In this document: piece after piece, positions 32,540 through 40,794 of the stretch
Layout: each line of letters begins with the position of its first letter
Numbering within the stretch: position 1 is the first letter of the stretch
Notes under the pieces: model-generated
What the model was told of the DNA's origin: nothing
Seen by the model: the letters and a program-made list of their open reading frames with translations, nothing else
The model's database searches: none
Translations under genes and position numbers: made by a program
Virus record (IMG/VR): IMGVR_UViG_3300015360_000059
Location: 1-51,285 of that record
Direction: 5' to 3' (one strand)
Length of the DNA: 51,285 nt
Source: a virus

Positions 32540-34096
32540 ATGACAAACAAAAAATACGATTCTTCAGCAATTAAAATGTTCGGTATGGATGCAGAGTTTA
32601 AGTTCTGCCATCTACCTTTTATAGTAGTAGACGATGTGCTTGGCTGTATAGCTTTAGAAGGTACATCAGGTAGTGGCAAAACTACCTTAGCTAAACGACT
32701 AGGCAAGCTCAATGAACTTGCAACTGGAGGAAAAGTAAAAGTATTCTCCGCAGATAAAGCTAGGTACGAAGATTTTATCGGTATCCCCATTCCTGACGAG
32801 AAGACAGGTAGAATGAAAGTCTATCCAATGGATAACTCTGTCTCACAAATGGAGACTGTAGTAATCGACGAAGCTAACCGAGCTAATTACGAAAACCAAG
32901 AGAAGTGGATGAGTCTCATCGCAACACGAGAGATTGACGGACTTGATACACGGTGTAAGTATATCTATCTAGCAATGAATCCAGTTTTAGGAGAAGGCAA
33001 TGACACCTACGAAGGAGTAATGCCCCTAGACAAGGCAATGGGAGAAAGAATTTACGCCCTAATTACTATGAGTTCTTTTAGCAAGCTGCCAAAAGCAGTT
33101 CGATACGAAATTATGAAGTCTAGTGTTAACAATCAGACAAGCTGGAACCCCACAGAAGAGGATGTTCATCGTCATAGTTTGTATGTAGCCCAAGCTAGGC
33201 AAGTATACGGTGACCTTAAAAACTCTGATTCTCTAGGTAAGGTCTTAGATTATATTGATGCTGTGCAAATGGATCTTAAGAAGGAAACTAAAGGACATAT
33301 TACAATTGAAGCCCGTCGAGCCCAATTTATTGTTACAAATATTCTCGCAGTACACGCTTTAAATAGAGCTGATGGGGGAGTAATATCTTTAGAAGATTCT
33401 GCAGTAGCTGCTCTTAGTTTGAGCTTTCCTAACAGATTATGGGAACAGCCAATCAATAACGAAGCCTTAAGAATGTCTCACGAAAGGTTTAAGAACATCC
33501 TTAAGTCAGACTCTTCAGCTAAAGATAGGGCAGTTCTAGATTTTGAAGGGCTTGAGTCTTCGCTAAACGAAGTAGAAAACTTTTCTAGAAAGATGCCCCT
33601 TCCAGATAAAGAACAAATATCTAAGGTAATCAACCAAAGTTTGCCGGACGAGAAAGAACATTATGTAAACCACTTAATCTTCTCTATCGGGGCTGTTAAA
33701 GGATTGACACTAAAGCTTGGAGCGAATAAAAAGCAAGGCGTAATGAAACAACAAGAGTTTGAAAGACTTTCAAACATCTCTAAGCTAGTAGAAGACACTA
33801 GCGAATACAAGAAGTATAAACTAGCTTTTGATCACATAATGGAAAAAGACGAACTCCCAGAAAACATGGATATCCCTACCTGTATAGCAGAAGATGCTGG
33901 TAATGGTAGTGATGGTTTTGAAGAGTTAGTTAGGTCGATGTTTGGAATGGACTCTGCCCCCTTTATTATGGGTGTGCTAGAGTTGGCCAAGGTCAAGCTT
34001 ACTTCTACATCTCAATTTATCGCTCTTACGGATAAAATTGTTTCAGCAACAGGAACCTTCTCTGGGGTTGCAGATTTGTACGCCTCTAAGGTATAA
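32540..34096 (+). CDS. MoxR-type AAA+ ATPase with extra C-terminal domain
   Basis: The 518-residue protein has Walker A GTSGSGKTT (41-49), Walker B TVVIDEANRA (D110/E111) and sensor 1 Asn147 (LAMNP). An RYEDFIGIP element near 75-83 is typical of MoxR ATPases, which remodel partner complexes together with VWA proteins. Residues about 364-505 form a separate helical domain that is repeated as a free protein by the next gene. It is followed by that gene and by a metallopeptidase/VWA gene with 7-nt and 4-nt junctions, an operon like RavA-ViaA or MoxR-CoxE pairs. Confidence 0.82.
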   Translation: MTNKKYDSSAIKMFGMDAEFKFCHLPFIVVDDVLGCIALEGTSGSGKTTLAKRLGKLNELATGGKVKVFSADKARYEDFIGIPIPDEKTGRMKVYPMDNSVSQMETVVIDEANRANYENQEKWMSLIATREIDGLDTRCKYIYLAMNPVLGEGNDTYEGVMPLDKAMGERIYALITMSSFSKLPKAVRYEIMKSSVNNQTSWNPTEEDVHRHSLYVAQARQVYGDLKNSDSLGKVLDYIDAVQMDLKKETKGHITIEARRAQFIVTNILAVHALNRADGGVISLEDSAVAALSLSFPNRLWEQPINNEALRMSHERFKNILKSDSSAKDRAVLDFEGLESSLNEVENFSRKMPLPDKEQISKVINQSLPDEKEHYVNHLIFSIGAVKGLTLKLGANKKQGVMKQQEFERLSNISKLVEDTSEYKKYKLAFDHIMEKDELPENMDIPTCIAEDAGNGSDGFEELVRSMFGMDSAPFIMGVLELAKVKLTSTSQFIALTDKIVSATGTFSGVADLYASKV

Positions 34097-34103
34097 GGTA
34101 AAA

Positions 34104-34583
34104 ATGATAGTAGCAGAAGAAATGACAATGATTGATAAAAATTTACCAGGCGACAGAGAGCATTATTTAAATGTACTGCTCTTCTGTGTCGCGGCGAGTA
34201 GAGGATGGCATCCAACATCCAGGGTAAGTAATGAGCAAGAGAAAGTTGAGGTTATTTCAAATATTACTGAATTAGTAGAAACTACTGACCAGTATAAGAA
34301 ATATAAAACAATATTTGACCATATACAAGAAAGTAATACAGTACCAGAAGCTGTAGAACTTCCTGCATTTCTTACAGAAGCTAAGGGTAGTGATGGGTTT
34401 GAAAGTCTAGTTAGATCGCTTTTAGGATTTAGTAATACGCCTCATTTAATGGGTATACTTCAGGTAGCTAAGATAAAACTTACCCGTTTATCGCAATTTT
34501 TCTTTCTTATGGATAGGTTTCACATGTCAATCCTCGCTTTACATCCGACCAAAGATCAAGTTATAGAAGAGAAGATAAAATGA
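34104..34583 (+). CDS. Stand-alone duplicate of the MoxR protein's C-terminal domain
   Basis: The 159-residue protein aligns along most of its length with residues about 364-505 of the preceding ATPase. Shared features include N-L-P-x-x-x-E-H-Y, [KQ]YKKYK, FDHI, GSDGFE.LVRS and the MGxLxxAKxKLT segment. It has no ATPase motif. The ATG at 34104, with AAGG upstream, is preferred over upstream in-frame starts that lie inside the ATPase gene. Its stop overlaps the next start (ATGA). It may be a regulator or extra subunit binding the same partner. Confidence 0.72.
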   Translation: MIVAEEMTMIDKNLPGDREHYLNVLLFCVAASRGWHPTSRVSNEQEKVEVISNITELVETTDQYKKYKTIFDHIQESNTVPEAVELPAFLTEAKGSDGFESLVRSLLGFSNTPHLMGILQVAKIKLTRLSQFFFLMDRFHMSILALHPTKDQVIEEKIK

Positions 34584-36367
34584 AGACAATAGAAGAATTT
34601 CTCGAAGAGTTAAATAAACTTCCCTCTGAATCAAAAGAGGCAGTAGTACTTCCTCTACCTGAAAAGCCAGAGGAGTTTTTATCTCAACTTATTGAAGCTT
34701 ATCCTAGAGAAGATTTTCCAACTCTCAGAAAAGTTATAGCGATTGGAAAGGTTAAGTACATTGATAAAGACCTAATGCCTGGAATGCCAATGACAGCAGC
34801 AGTGATGAATACTAAACCAGTGACACTGATGTTTGGTAAGAAGTTTATGGAGGAAACTACCAGAACTTTAGAAGACAGACAGTACATTTTTTCTCACGAA
34901 CTGACGCACTTAGTTCTAGACCACTTTGCTAAGGATATTATCGAGCAGTTTGAAAAAGCCCGCAAAGTTATGGTAAAGGTTAAGGATGAAGTTACTGGAG
35001 AAGAGACTGGCGAGGAGAAAGAAGAGTTCGAGGGACTAGGGTTCAAGGCAATGCATATTATAGTTGACTGCCAAGTAAACGCTACTGTTATTAACTCCTT
35101 GAAAGACCCTAAGTACCACGAGTTTGTAAAGAGCTATTACCATAAAGAAGCTGTTCCCTATTGTTTCTTTCGGCCTGATGGAATTCCAACTTACAATATT
35201 GAGGGACAAGAGCCTGACCTAGAAGACGAGAAGACCTCATTAATCATTGCATCTGAACATTTTCATGATCAACAGACTGATCCAAGATTAATGAAGCTAA
35301 TGAAGTTTAAGCCCACTTTAGTACCATTAAAACCAGAAATGGAAGCTACTCTCAGACAGCTACACACCGACCTATACTCTGAAGACGGGGTTACTAATAA
35401 AGAGCTTATTGATAAGTTAATGCCTTGGTTTGAAGAGAAGCAAGATAGCTTAGACCAGATGATTTCTAAGTTACTAGGCAACCATAAAGATATTTTATCA
35501 GATAGGGGAGGTTCGGGAAGCAATTCAGATGAAATGTCTGATATAGCAGATGCCCTGGCTTCAGATTTGTCTGAATACCTAAATAAAAAACAAGATAAAG
35601 AGCAACCAGGGCCTAGCAATAAAGAAGGCGAGGGTACTGAAGACGGCGAGAGCCCAAGTGGAAGGAAGGCCGGTAAAGGCGGGGATCTTAGAGATAGACA
35701 GTTGAAAAACTTTATAGAAGACAATGCAGCTATTAAAGCAATTAGGAATAATTTAAAAGTCAAGTTAGTAATCAGCCCCGTATCTAGAATTTTTAAAGCT
35801 ATTGAAGATTATGTACCAAGAGTCTCTGTAAGGTCTGTTGTACCTAATTTTCACGATAGACGCACTGCTACAATGTACGCAAAAGGCAGGATGCCTGTGT
35901 TTCATACACGCCCTCAGATAGGAAGTAAGGTATTGGTGCCTTGCTATCTAGATGTGTCTGGCTCACAAGAACATGTATTAGATCATACTTCTTTGGCAGT
36001 ATCAAAACTTAGGCAAGAACTAGGTAATGTTGTATACTGTTTCTCTACTAAAATTTACGAGGCAAAAGTCACTAGTTTAAAAAATAGAGATTCAATTCAA
36101 AGTACGGGCGGGACAGATTTTGATATCGTTGCCGAACATATCTTAAAGAATAACTTCAGATGTGCAGTTATTATTACGGATGGGGAGGCAAGTCTAGACT
36201 CTAGATTAGCAGAAAAATTAAAGCAGAGAAATGTACAAATTACCGTAGGTTGGACGACACCTAGCCCTAGCAAGTACCCATTAGAGCAAGTTGCTAAAAA
36301 AACCTTCTTTGTATTCGATCCTAATCAGTACCAGGAAGCTGTAACTAAATCTAGGCAGGGACGATAA
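34580..36367 (+). CDS. Metallopeptidase-like/VWA protein, partner of MoxR ATPase
   Basis: The 595 residues comprise an N-terminal zincin-like domain with SHELTH (105-110) and an IVDCQVNA helix (161-168). A charged linker (about 305-370) follows, then a C-terminal VWA domain with MIDAS residues D458-x-S460-x-S462, T512 (TGGTDF) and D534 (IITDGEA). This is the DUF2201 (VWA-like metallopeptidase) layout found next to MoxR ATPases in bacteria. The ATPase and VWA protein probably act together as a remodelling complex. The protease part may be active, since HExxH is intact. Confidence 0.8.
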   Translation: MKTIEEFLEELNKLPSESKEAVVLPLPEKPEEFLSQLIEAYPREDFPTLRKVIAIGKVKYIDKDLMPGMPMTAAVMNTKPVTLMFGKKFMEETTRTLEDRQYIFSHELTHLVLDHFAKDIIEQFEKARKVMVKVKDEVTGEETGEEKEEFEGLGFKAMHIIVDCQVNATVINSLKDPKYHEFVKSYYHKEAVPYCFFRPDGIPTYNIEGQEPDLEDEKTSLIIASEHFHDQQTDPRLMKLMKFKPTLVPLKPEMEATLRQLHTDLYSEDGVTNKELIDKLMPWFEEKQDSLDQMISKLLGNHKDILSDRGGSGSNSDEMSDIADALASDLSEYLNKKQDKEQPGPSNKEGEGTEDGESPSGRKAGKGGDLRDRQLKNFIEDNAAIKAIRNNLKVKLVISPVSRIFKAIEDYVPRVSVRSVVPNFHDRRTATMYAKGRMPVFHTRPQIGSKVLVPCYLDVSGSQEHVLDHTSLAVSKLRQELGNVVYCFSTKIYEAKVTSLKNRDSIQSTGGTDFDIVAEHILKNNFRCAVIITDGEASLDSRLAEKLKQRNVQITVGWTTPSPSKYPLEQVAKKTFFVFDPNQYQEAVTKSRQGR

Positions 36368-36402
36368 CAAACTTTAGTAAGTATTTATTACAGGAATGAA
36401 TC

Positions 36403-37074
36403 ATGGAAACAGCCCTTATTGACAAGAGAGCAGAAGATTTAGCAGATTTAAAAGCTCTCTACCACCATATGAGAGATAGAGTCCAGTCTTTAAGAGACTC
36501 AGGTAAGACTATTTACCCAGCTCAGCAAGATCTCTTAAGTGCGTTTAAGCACTTTGATTTCGATTCTGTAAAAGTAGTTCTACTAGGGCAAGATCCCTTT
36601 TTCAACGAGAATCAAGCAACAGGTATGTCCTTCTCTGTACCTAATGGAGTCAAATTACCTGTGTCTTTAAAGAACATATTCAAAGAACTAGAGGAAGATT
36701 TAGGAATAAAAAATTCAACAGGCGACTTGGATTATTGGGCACAGCAGGGCGTCTTACTTCTCAATAGAGTTTTATCTGTAGAAGCCGGTAGGTCTGGTTC
36801 ACACAGGGACATTGGCTGGGAAGAGTTTAGTAACAAAGTCATTTCCTATTTAAGCACCTACTCTGATAGAGTAGTTTTTATATTGTGGGGCAAAGATGCT
36901 CTAGAGGTAAAAGCCCTGATTGATGAATCAAGGCATAAAATTTTGACTGCCACCCATCCCTCGCCTATGTCGGCACATAAAGGATTTTTTGGCTGCAAGC
37001 ACTTTTCTCAAGCAAATCAATTTCTTGTAGAAGCGGGGAAAGAACCTATAGATTGGAGCTTATCTCATGGCTAA
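36403..37074 (+). CDS. ung: Uracil-DNA glycosylase, family 1
   Basis: The 223-residue enzyme removes uracil from DNA. It has the water-activating loop LLGQDPFF (61-67, D64), LLLNRVLS with N121 for uracil recognition, and HPSPMSAHKGF with H185. In typical UNG the loop is GQDPYH; here Tyr66 and His67 positions are both Phe. Length and the rest of the motifs are normal. It is expressed from the plus-strand operon, and its stop overlaps the next start. Confidence 0.9.
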   Translation: METALIDKRAEDLADLKALYHHMRDRVQSLRDSGKTIYPAQQDLLSAFKHFDFDSVKVVLLGQDPFFNENQATGMSFSVPNGVKLPVSLKNIFKELEEDLGIKNSTGDLDYWAQQGVLLLNRVLSVEAGRSGSHRDIGWEEFSNKVISYLSTYSDRVVFILWGKDALEVKALIDESRHKILTATHPSPMSAHKGFFGCKHFSQANQFLVEAGKEPIDWSLSHG

Positions 37075-37450
37075 TTCCTTTGAAGAAGACCTTCTCTTAG
37101 AAGTACGCAATGAAAAGTTGTCAGAAGTACTTGACGGTATCCTAGACACTGCTAAGCAAGCAAGAGAACAAAGTGACTCATATAAGAAGCTATTTCATCT
37201 GTCTAAAGAGGAAAGTATCGAAACCGCGCTGAGAAAAGCCGATCACGAAATGACTAGGATAGCCTTAGATTTGGCACATGTCTTAGAGTCAAAATATAAT
37301 AAAAAAACTACTAATGAAAAATTTGATGTATTACAAGCCTTGCCCTATATAATCCACCGCCTAACCGAGGATATTAGAAAGAAAGAGGGTAACACTTGTT
37401 GTGTAGATAAAGCATTCTTTTTAGTAAATAAATTATTATTAGATTTGTGA
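37067..37450 (+). CDS. Hypothetical helical protein
   Basis: The 127-residue protein is alpha-helical and charged, with a histidine- and acid-rich centre (about 55-80, RKADHEMTRIALDLAHV). That centre could suggest an all-alpha metal or nucleotide-binding fold, but no family signature is complete. It overlaps the glycosylase gene by 8 bases. Confidence 0.5.
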   Translation: MANSFEEDLLLEVRNEKLSEVLDGILDTAKQAREQSDSYKKLFHLSKEESIETALRKADHEMTRIALDLAHVLESKYNKKTTNEKFDVLQALPYIIHRLTEDIRKKEGNTCCVDKAFFLVNKLLLDL

Positions 37451-37451
37451 T

Positions 37452-37673
37452 ATGCCCATTAGAGAGTATACTTGTATTAAGTGTGGAGTATTTGAGAACA
37501 TCGAGTTAAAAGCCGAGGAAGCTCTAAAAAACTGCCCTAAATGTAACAATAAAGTAGAAAGAATAATGTCACTGTCAAGTATTAGATTCAACGGGTCCGG
37601 TTATTATTTAACCGACTATAAGTCACCAACGAAAGCAGAGAAAAAAGCTAAGAAAAAAGATGATAACAAGTAA
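37452..37673 (+). CDS. FmdB-like zinc-ribbon protein
   Basis: The 73-residue protein has CIKC (8-11) and CPKC (28-31), then a FNGSGYYLTDYKS segment and a lysine-rich tail. This is the CxxC-CxxC FmdB/regulatory family pattern, in which the GSGFYxTDY motif follows the ribbon. Family members are small zinc proteins of unknown or regulatory role. The gene is tightly packed with its neighbours. Confidence 0.75.
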   Translation: MPIREYTCIKCGVFENIELKAEEALKNCPKCNNKVERIMSLSSIRFNGSGYYLTDYKSPTKAEKKAKKKDDNK

Positions 37674-37998
37674 CAAAATAGATAACAAAATAAAGCAATT
37701 ACTACTGTCCCTAGTATTTTTACAAATAGTGGATGGAGTTTTGACTTGTATTGGTATATCACTCTTTGGCATAGAAGCAGAGGGGAACCCTTTAATACAA
37801 CTTTTACTTCAAGTACTTCAAGTATTTCAAATATTCAATCCCGATCTAGCTTTACTACTCGTTAAGGGTATAGTTATATTAATACTACTACTACTATATT
37901 TAAACTATAAAAAGTTATCTGACGAATCAAAAAAGATTTTTATGTACTCTGTAATATTGTGTATGCCCTGGCTGCTGTTGGTTGGATATATATTCTAG
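37660..37998 (+). CDS. DUF5658-like membrane protein
   Basis: The 112 residues form three hydrophobic helices (about 12-35, 58-83 and 92-112). Key positions are FLQIVDGVLTCIG and EAEGNPLIQL, which match the pattern of DUF5658 small membrane proteins. Its start overlaps the FmdB-like gene. The function is unknown. Confidence 0.55.
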   Translation: MITSNKIDNKIKQLLLSLVFLQIVDGVLTCIGISLFGIEAEGNPLIQLLLQVLQVFQIFNPDLALLLVKGIVILILLLLYLNYKKLSDESKKIFMYSVILCMPWLLLVGYIF

Positions 37999-38027
37999 CT
38001 ACTTATTAAATTTATGGGAGTTTAATT

Positions 38028-38630
38028 ATGATTAATTTTTTAAATAAGATAATAGGTACCTTACAAAAAATTGTAAATTTCTTTAAAGCAGATAAAGAAG
38101 CATCGACACCCGTACCTGCGCCCCCGCGAGAGGAAGTCAAACCTACCCCTGCAGTTCAAGAGACTAAGCCCACCACGCCAGCTCCAGAGGCTCCAGAGGC
38201 TACAGGGGACGATCCTGCAGTGACTAACCCTTCAGCGGGAATAACTAGCTTTCTTTGGAAGCCTCTAAGTGATACCAACCCCAAAGTAACTGTAATAACA
38301 GTCAGCGCGGATGAAATTAAGTCTGACGATTTAAGAGTAAGAATCTTAAACAAAAAAGGGAAAGACATGGAAATTATCACTGTCAAAAATAAATACAGCA
38401 CTGCTAGAGGCAATAAACTTCCTCAAGACAAGCTAGGTAGGATAAACTTTAAGCCTGGACTTACAGCAGAACAATTTATGAAAGCCGCTCCAATTAAAAT
38501 AATTTTTTACACAGAGATAGCCGGAAAAAAATCAGATATATTGACCTGCGGAAACGCTGTTGTTGAAATTAAAGATACCACTAAAAGGTGGGTTATCAAA
38601 AACGGTAAACTTACCCCAGACCCTAAATAA
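38028..38630 (+). CDS. Hypothetical protein with amphipathic N-terminus and Pro-rich linker
   Basis: The 200-residue protein starts with an amphipathic helix (FLNKIIGTLQKIVNFFK), has a Pro/Ala/Glu-rich linker (about 25-65) and a C-terminal beta domain (about 72-200). The linker suggests that the C-terminal domain is tethered to a membrane or surface through the N-terminal helix. No family is recognised. Confidence 0.5.
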   Translation: MINFLNKIIGTLQKIVNFFKADKEASTPVPAPPREEVKPTPAVQETKPTTPAPEAPEATGDDPAVTNPSAGITSFLWKPLSDTNPKVTVITVSADEIKSDDLRVRILNKKGKDMEIITVKNKYSTARGNKLPQDKLGRINFKPGLTAEQFMKAAPIKIIFYTEIAGKKSDILTCGNAVVEIKDTTKRWVIKNGKLTPDPK

Positions 38631-38631
38631 A

Positions 38632-38655
38632 AAAGGCGGCAATTAAGCCGCCTTT
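38632..38655. terminator. Bidirectional terminator between convergent genes
   Basis: AAAGGCGGC and GCCGCCTTT pair over nine bases around a 6-nt loop between the convergent genes ending at 38630 and 38680. It has A-rich and short T flanks. Confidence 0.82.
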
Positions 38656-38679
38656 AACCTTTCTAAAGTCTTTAAAACT

Positions 38680-38913
38680 TTATGCAGGGAATCTAGTAGA
38701 CAAAGCAGAAGCTAAAGCTTCGTGCTTATCCAAACCAATTCCTTGAAAGGTATCATTGTGATTACTGTCCATACAGCAAGTAACTTCAACTGACCCTCCA
38801 ATCATTTTCTTTACTGAGTCTAAAGTGTTGCAAACACCATGAGCAGTATTGGCCCACTTCAACATAGTTGAAGCAGATGAATGAGCGTTCATTAACGAAT
38901 TTTTATTTGGCAT
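38680..38913 (-). CDS. Small hypothetical protein behind a palindromic control region
   Basis: The 77 residues include three cysteines (VCNTLD, TCCMD) and a helical C-terminus. GGAGG precedes the ATG. A perfect 14-nt palindrome lies upstream, suggesting repressed or early-regulated expression. No family is recognised. Confidence 0.5.
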   Translation of the reverse strand: MPNKNSLMNAHSSASTMLKWANTAHGVCNTLDSVKKMIGGSVEVTCCMDSNHNDTFQGIGLDKHEALASALSTRFPA

Positions 38914-38937
38914 TATTATACCTCCGAGGTATTATCT

Positions 38938-38966
38938 TTGTTATATAACAATTGTTAAATAGTATA
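38938..38966 (-). promoter_or_regulatory. Operator-like palindrome with -10 element
   Basis: TTGTTATATAACAA (38938-38951) is a perfect palindrome, overlapped by AACAATTGTT (38947-38956). A minus-strand TATACT lies at 38961-38966, followed by these palindromes before the ribosome site. No clear -35 is visible. Confidence 0.45.
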
Positions 38967-39001
38967 GTCTGTCTTTACTTAAAGAGATAGACTGAGTGTA
39001 T

Positions 39002-39457
39002 TTATTTAACCGAGTCTTTGTATTTTTCTATAAGATCTGAGCAAACGCCTGCGGGTAAGTTAGCAGTGTTAGAAGCAACCTTGGGGTCTAGGCCATACCG
39101 CATAAGGATACTTTTTTCACATGTAACCTCACAGTTGGGGTGGGTCCAAAAAAACCCTGATTTAGTGATAGCAACCTCATCCTGGTCATTAAAGAACAGA
39201 TTGGGTATGTCGAAATTAGACAAGTAGTGGAAGGTACTTACGGTCTTAGCATGTACCCAAAACTTAGTATTTAAGAGGTAGTCTAAGTCCACTTCTTCTT
39301 GGGCGGCATCGTGTCCTAAATATAGCTTAGTACCAATAAGCCTGACATCTATCTCTACATCATATCCAGCGTCTAAAGCTTCTTGGATATAGTCTATGGT
39401 ATTCTCCCTGGAGGAGGCTAAGACCTTAATATTACCTCTATGGGAAATTAACCTCAT
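39002..39457 (-). CDS. Glycerophosphodiester phosphodiesterase-like protein
   Basis: The 151 residues keep the GDPD active-site pattern: SHRGN (H6, R7), ENT (E18), VEIDV (E35, D37) and LGHD (H49). It is about half the length of typical GDPDs and resembles compact members found in polysaccharide gene clusters. It probably hydrolyses a phosphodiester in the glycan pathway rather than serving lipid recycling. It is translationally coupled by ATGA overlap to the HAD/nucleotidyltransferase fusion. Confidence 0.75.
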   Translation of the reverse strand: MRLISHRGNIKVLASSRENTIDYIQEALDAGYDVEIDVRLIGTKLYLGHDAAQEEVDLDYLLNTKFWVHAKTVSTFHYLSNFDIPNLFFNDQDEVAITKSGFFWTHPNCEVTCEKSILMRYGLDPKVASNTANLPAGVCSDLIEKYKDSVK

Positions 39458-40794
39458 TTCTTACCTAGAAAAATATTTAAATCCTCAGGTGTACCAAGTC
39501 CCCACATTTTCTCTTTATCAATATTATATATCAATACTTTCTTTTGATTTACAATCATCTCATTAAAAACTGGGCAAACATAGAATTCATTGTTAACTCT
39601 TATGTTCTTACTAATCATCTGTTCAGCGGCTTCTACAAAGTACTTACCCTGCTTGAAGTAATAGATTCCTACCGTAGCGTTATCGCTAATAGGGTTTTTT
39701 TCTGCCACTTCTGTTACTAAGGTAGGGTCTTCTGGAGAACACTTAGCAAAGCTCCACTTAGGGTTAGTATCTTTAAAAGTCAAGATACCTCCATCGGCTT
39801 TATTTTCCCGCATAAAGTCTACAAACAGTGCCATGTCAAAGTCTACATACTGATCACTATTTACTAATATAAGTTCGTTACTATTGTTAATAAATTCTTT
39901 AGATAATAGAACAGTACTGGCCGCACCTTCTGTAAGACCCTCTACGGGTACCAGAAGAATATCAGGATCATAGTGTTTAAGGACATCCTTAGCTCTATAC
40001 TGTTTTATATGTCTATCTTGCATTAAGACTATTTTTCTTCCCACCTTGTCAAAGTTATTTAATACAAAAGACAACATAGGAGCCCCCTTTACATCAATTA
40101 AGGGTTTAGGTAGAGTGTAACCGGCCTCGGAGAATCTTTTACCCTGGCCCGCAGCAGGTATCACCACATTAACTTTTTCGGAATTAAGTATAGTAGCTTT
40201 GACACTATAATAGTTTACCTCACTAGGGCAGAGTACACTACACAGGCAGGCTCCAGACTCTTTAGCTGCGGCTTTACCGACATCTGAATCTTCTACTATT
40301 ACCACCTCTTCGGGAGATAGATTTAATAAGCTAATAGCCTTGTTATAAATTTCTGGGCTAGGTTTTGGGTTTGTAACATCTTCATTGGATAAAAAGAAGT
40401 CAAAGAACTCTAGTAGTCCAGCCTTATCTAGCATAAGTTTAATCGAACTACTAATAGCATTAGAACAAACTACTAGCTTATAGTCTTTTTTAAGTAGCTG
40501 CAGCATTTCAATTTTTTCAGGGTCTTTTTCAGAGAATCTTGCAACTATATCTTCGGTCACTTCCTGCTTTAATTTATTGATCCTATCAGATAACTTTAAG
40601 TCTAGCCCTTTTCTTTCGGCTAAAAGTTTTAGTTTGACTTTAGTTGGTATACCTTTATATATACCCAAATGCTCTTCCCAAGATATTGGATCCACATTAG
40701 AAACTTGTAATGCAGTATTGAGGGCATTAAAATGCCACCTATCTGCATCTATCAGTACGCCGTCCATGTCAAATATAATAGCTTTTATTTTCAC
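39454..40794 (-). CDS. HAD phosphatase fused to sugar-1-phosphate nucleotidyltransferase
   Basis: Residues 1-200 form a HAD hydrolase with FDMDGVL (D9, D11), a CSNA motif (110-113) and VIVEDSDVG near 166-173, like beta-phosphoglucomutase-type enzymes. Residues about 208-446 form a nucleotidyltransferase with PAAGQGKRF (213-221), LPKPLIDV (228-235) and a VNSD motif that gives an acidic metal site. The fusion would activate a sugar phosphate as an NDP-sugar and hydrolyse a sugar phosphate. The GTG start overlaps the preceding TGA (GTGA) behind GGAG. Confidence 0.82.
   Translation of the reverse strand: MKIKAIIFDMDGVLIDADRWHFNALNTALQVSNVDPISWEEHLGIYKGIPTKVKLKLLAERKGLDLKLSDRINKLKQEVTEDIVARFSEKDPEKIEMLQLLKKDYKLVVCSNAISSSIKLMLDKAGLLEFFDFFLSNEDVTNPKPSPEIYNKAISLLNLSPEEVVIVEDSDVGKAAAKESGACLCSVLCPSEVNYYSVKATILNSEKVNVVIPAAGQGKRFSEAGYTLPKPLIDVKGAPMLSFVLNNFDKVGRKIVLMQDRHIKQYRAKDVLKHYDPDILLVPVEGLTEGAASTVLLSKEFINNSNELILVNSDQYVDFDMALFVDFMRENKADGGILTFKDTNPKWSFAKCSPEDPTLVTEVAEKNPISDNATVGIYYFKQGKYFVEAAEQMISKNIRVNNEFYVCPVFNEMIVNQKKVLIYNIDKEKMWGLGTPEDLNIFLGKK

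Noticed and set aside
35269-35763. Long antisense open frame of 164 codons opposite the VWA gene
   Set aside because: It lies fully within a well-supported gene, has low-complexity composition and no ribosome site; it is a shadow frame.
37067-37450. MazG-like or other nucleotide pyrophosphohydrolase
   Set aside because: The acidic/histidine centre is suggestive, but the required ExxE and ExxD pattern is not complete.
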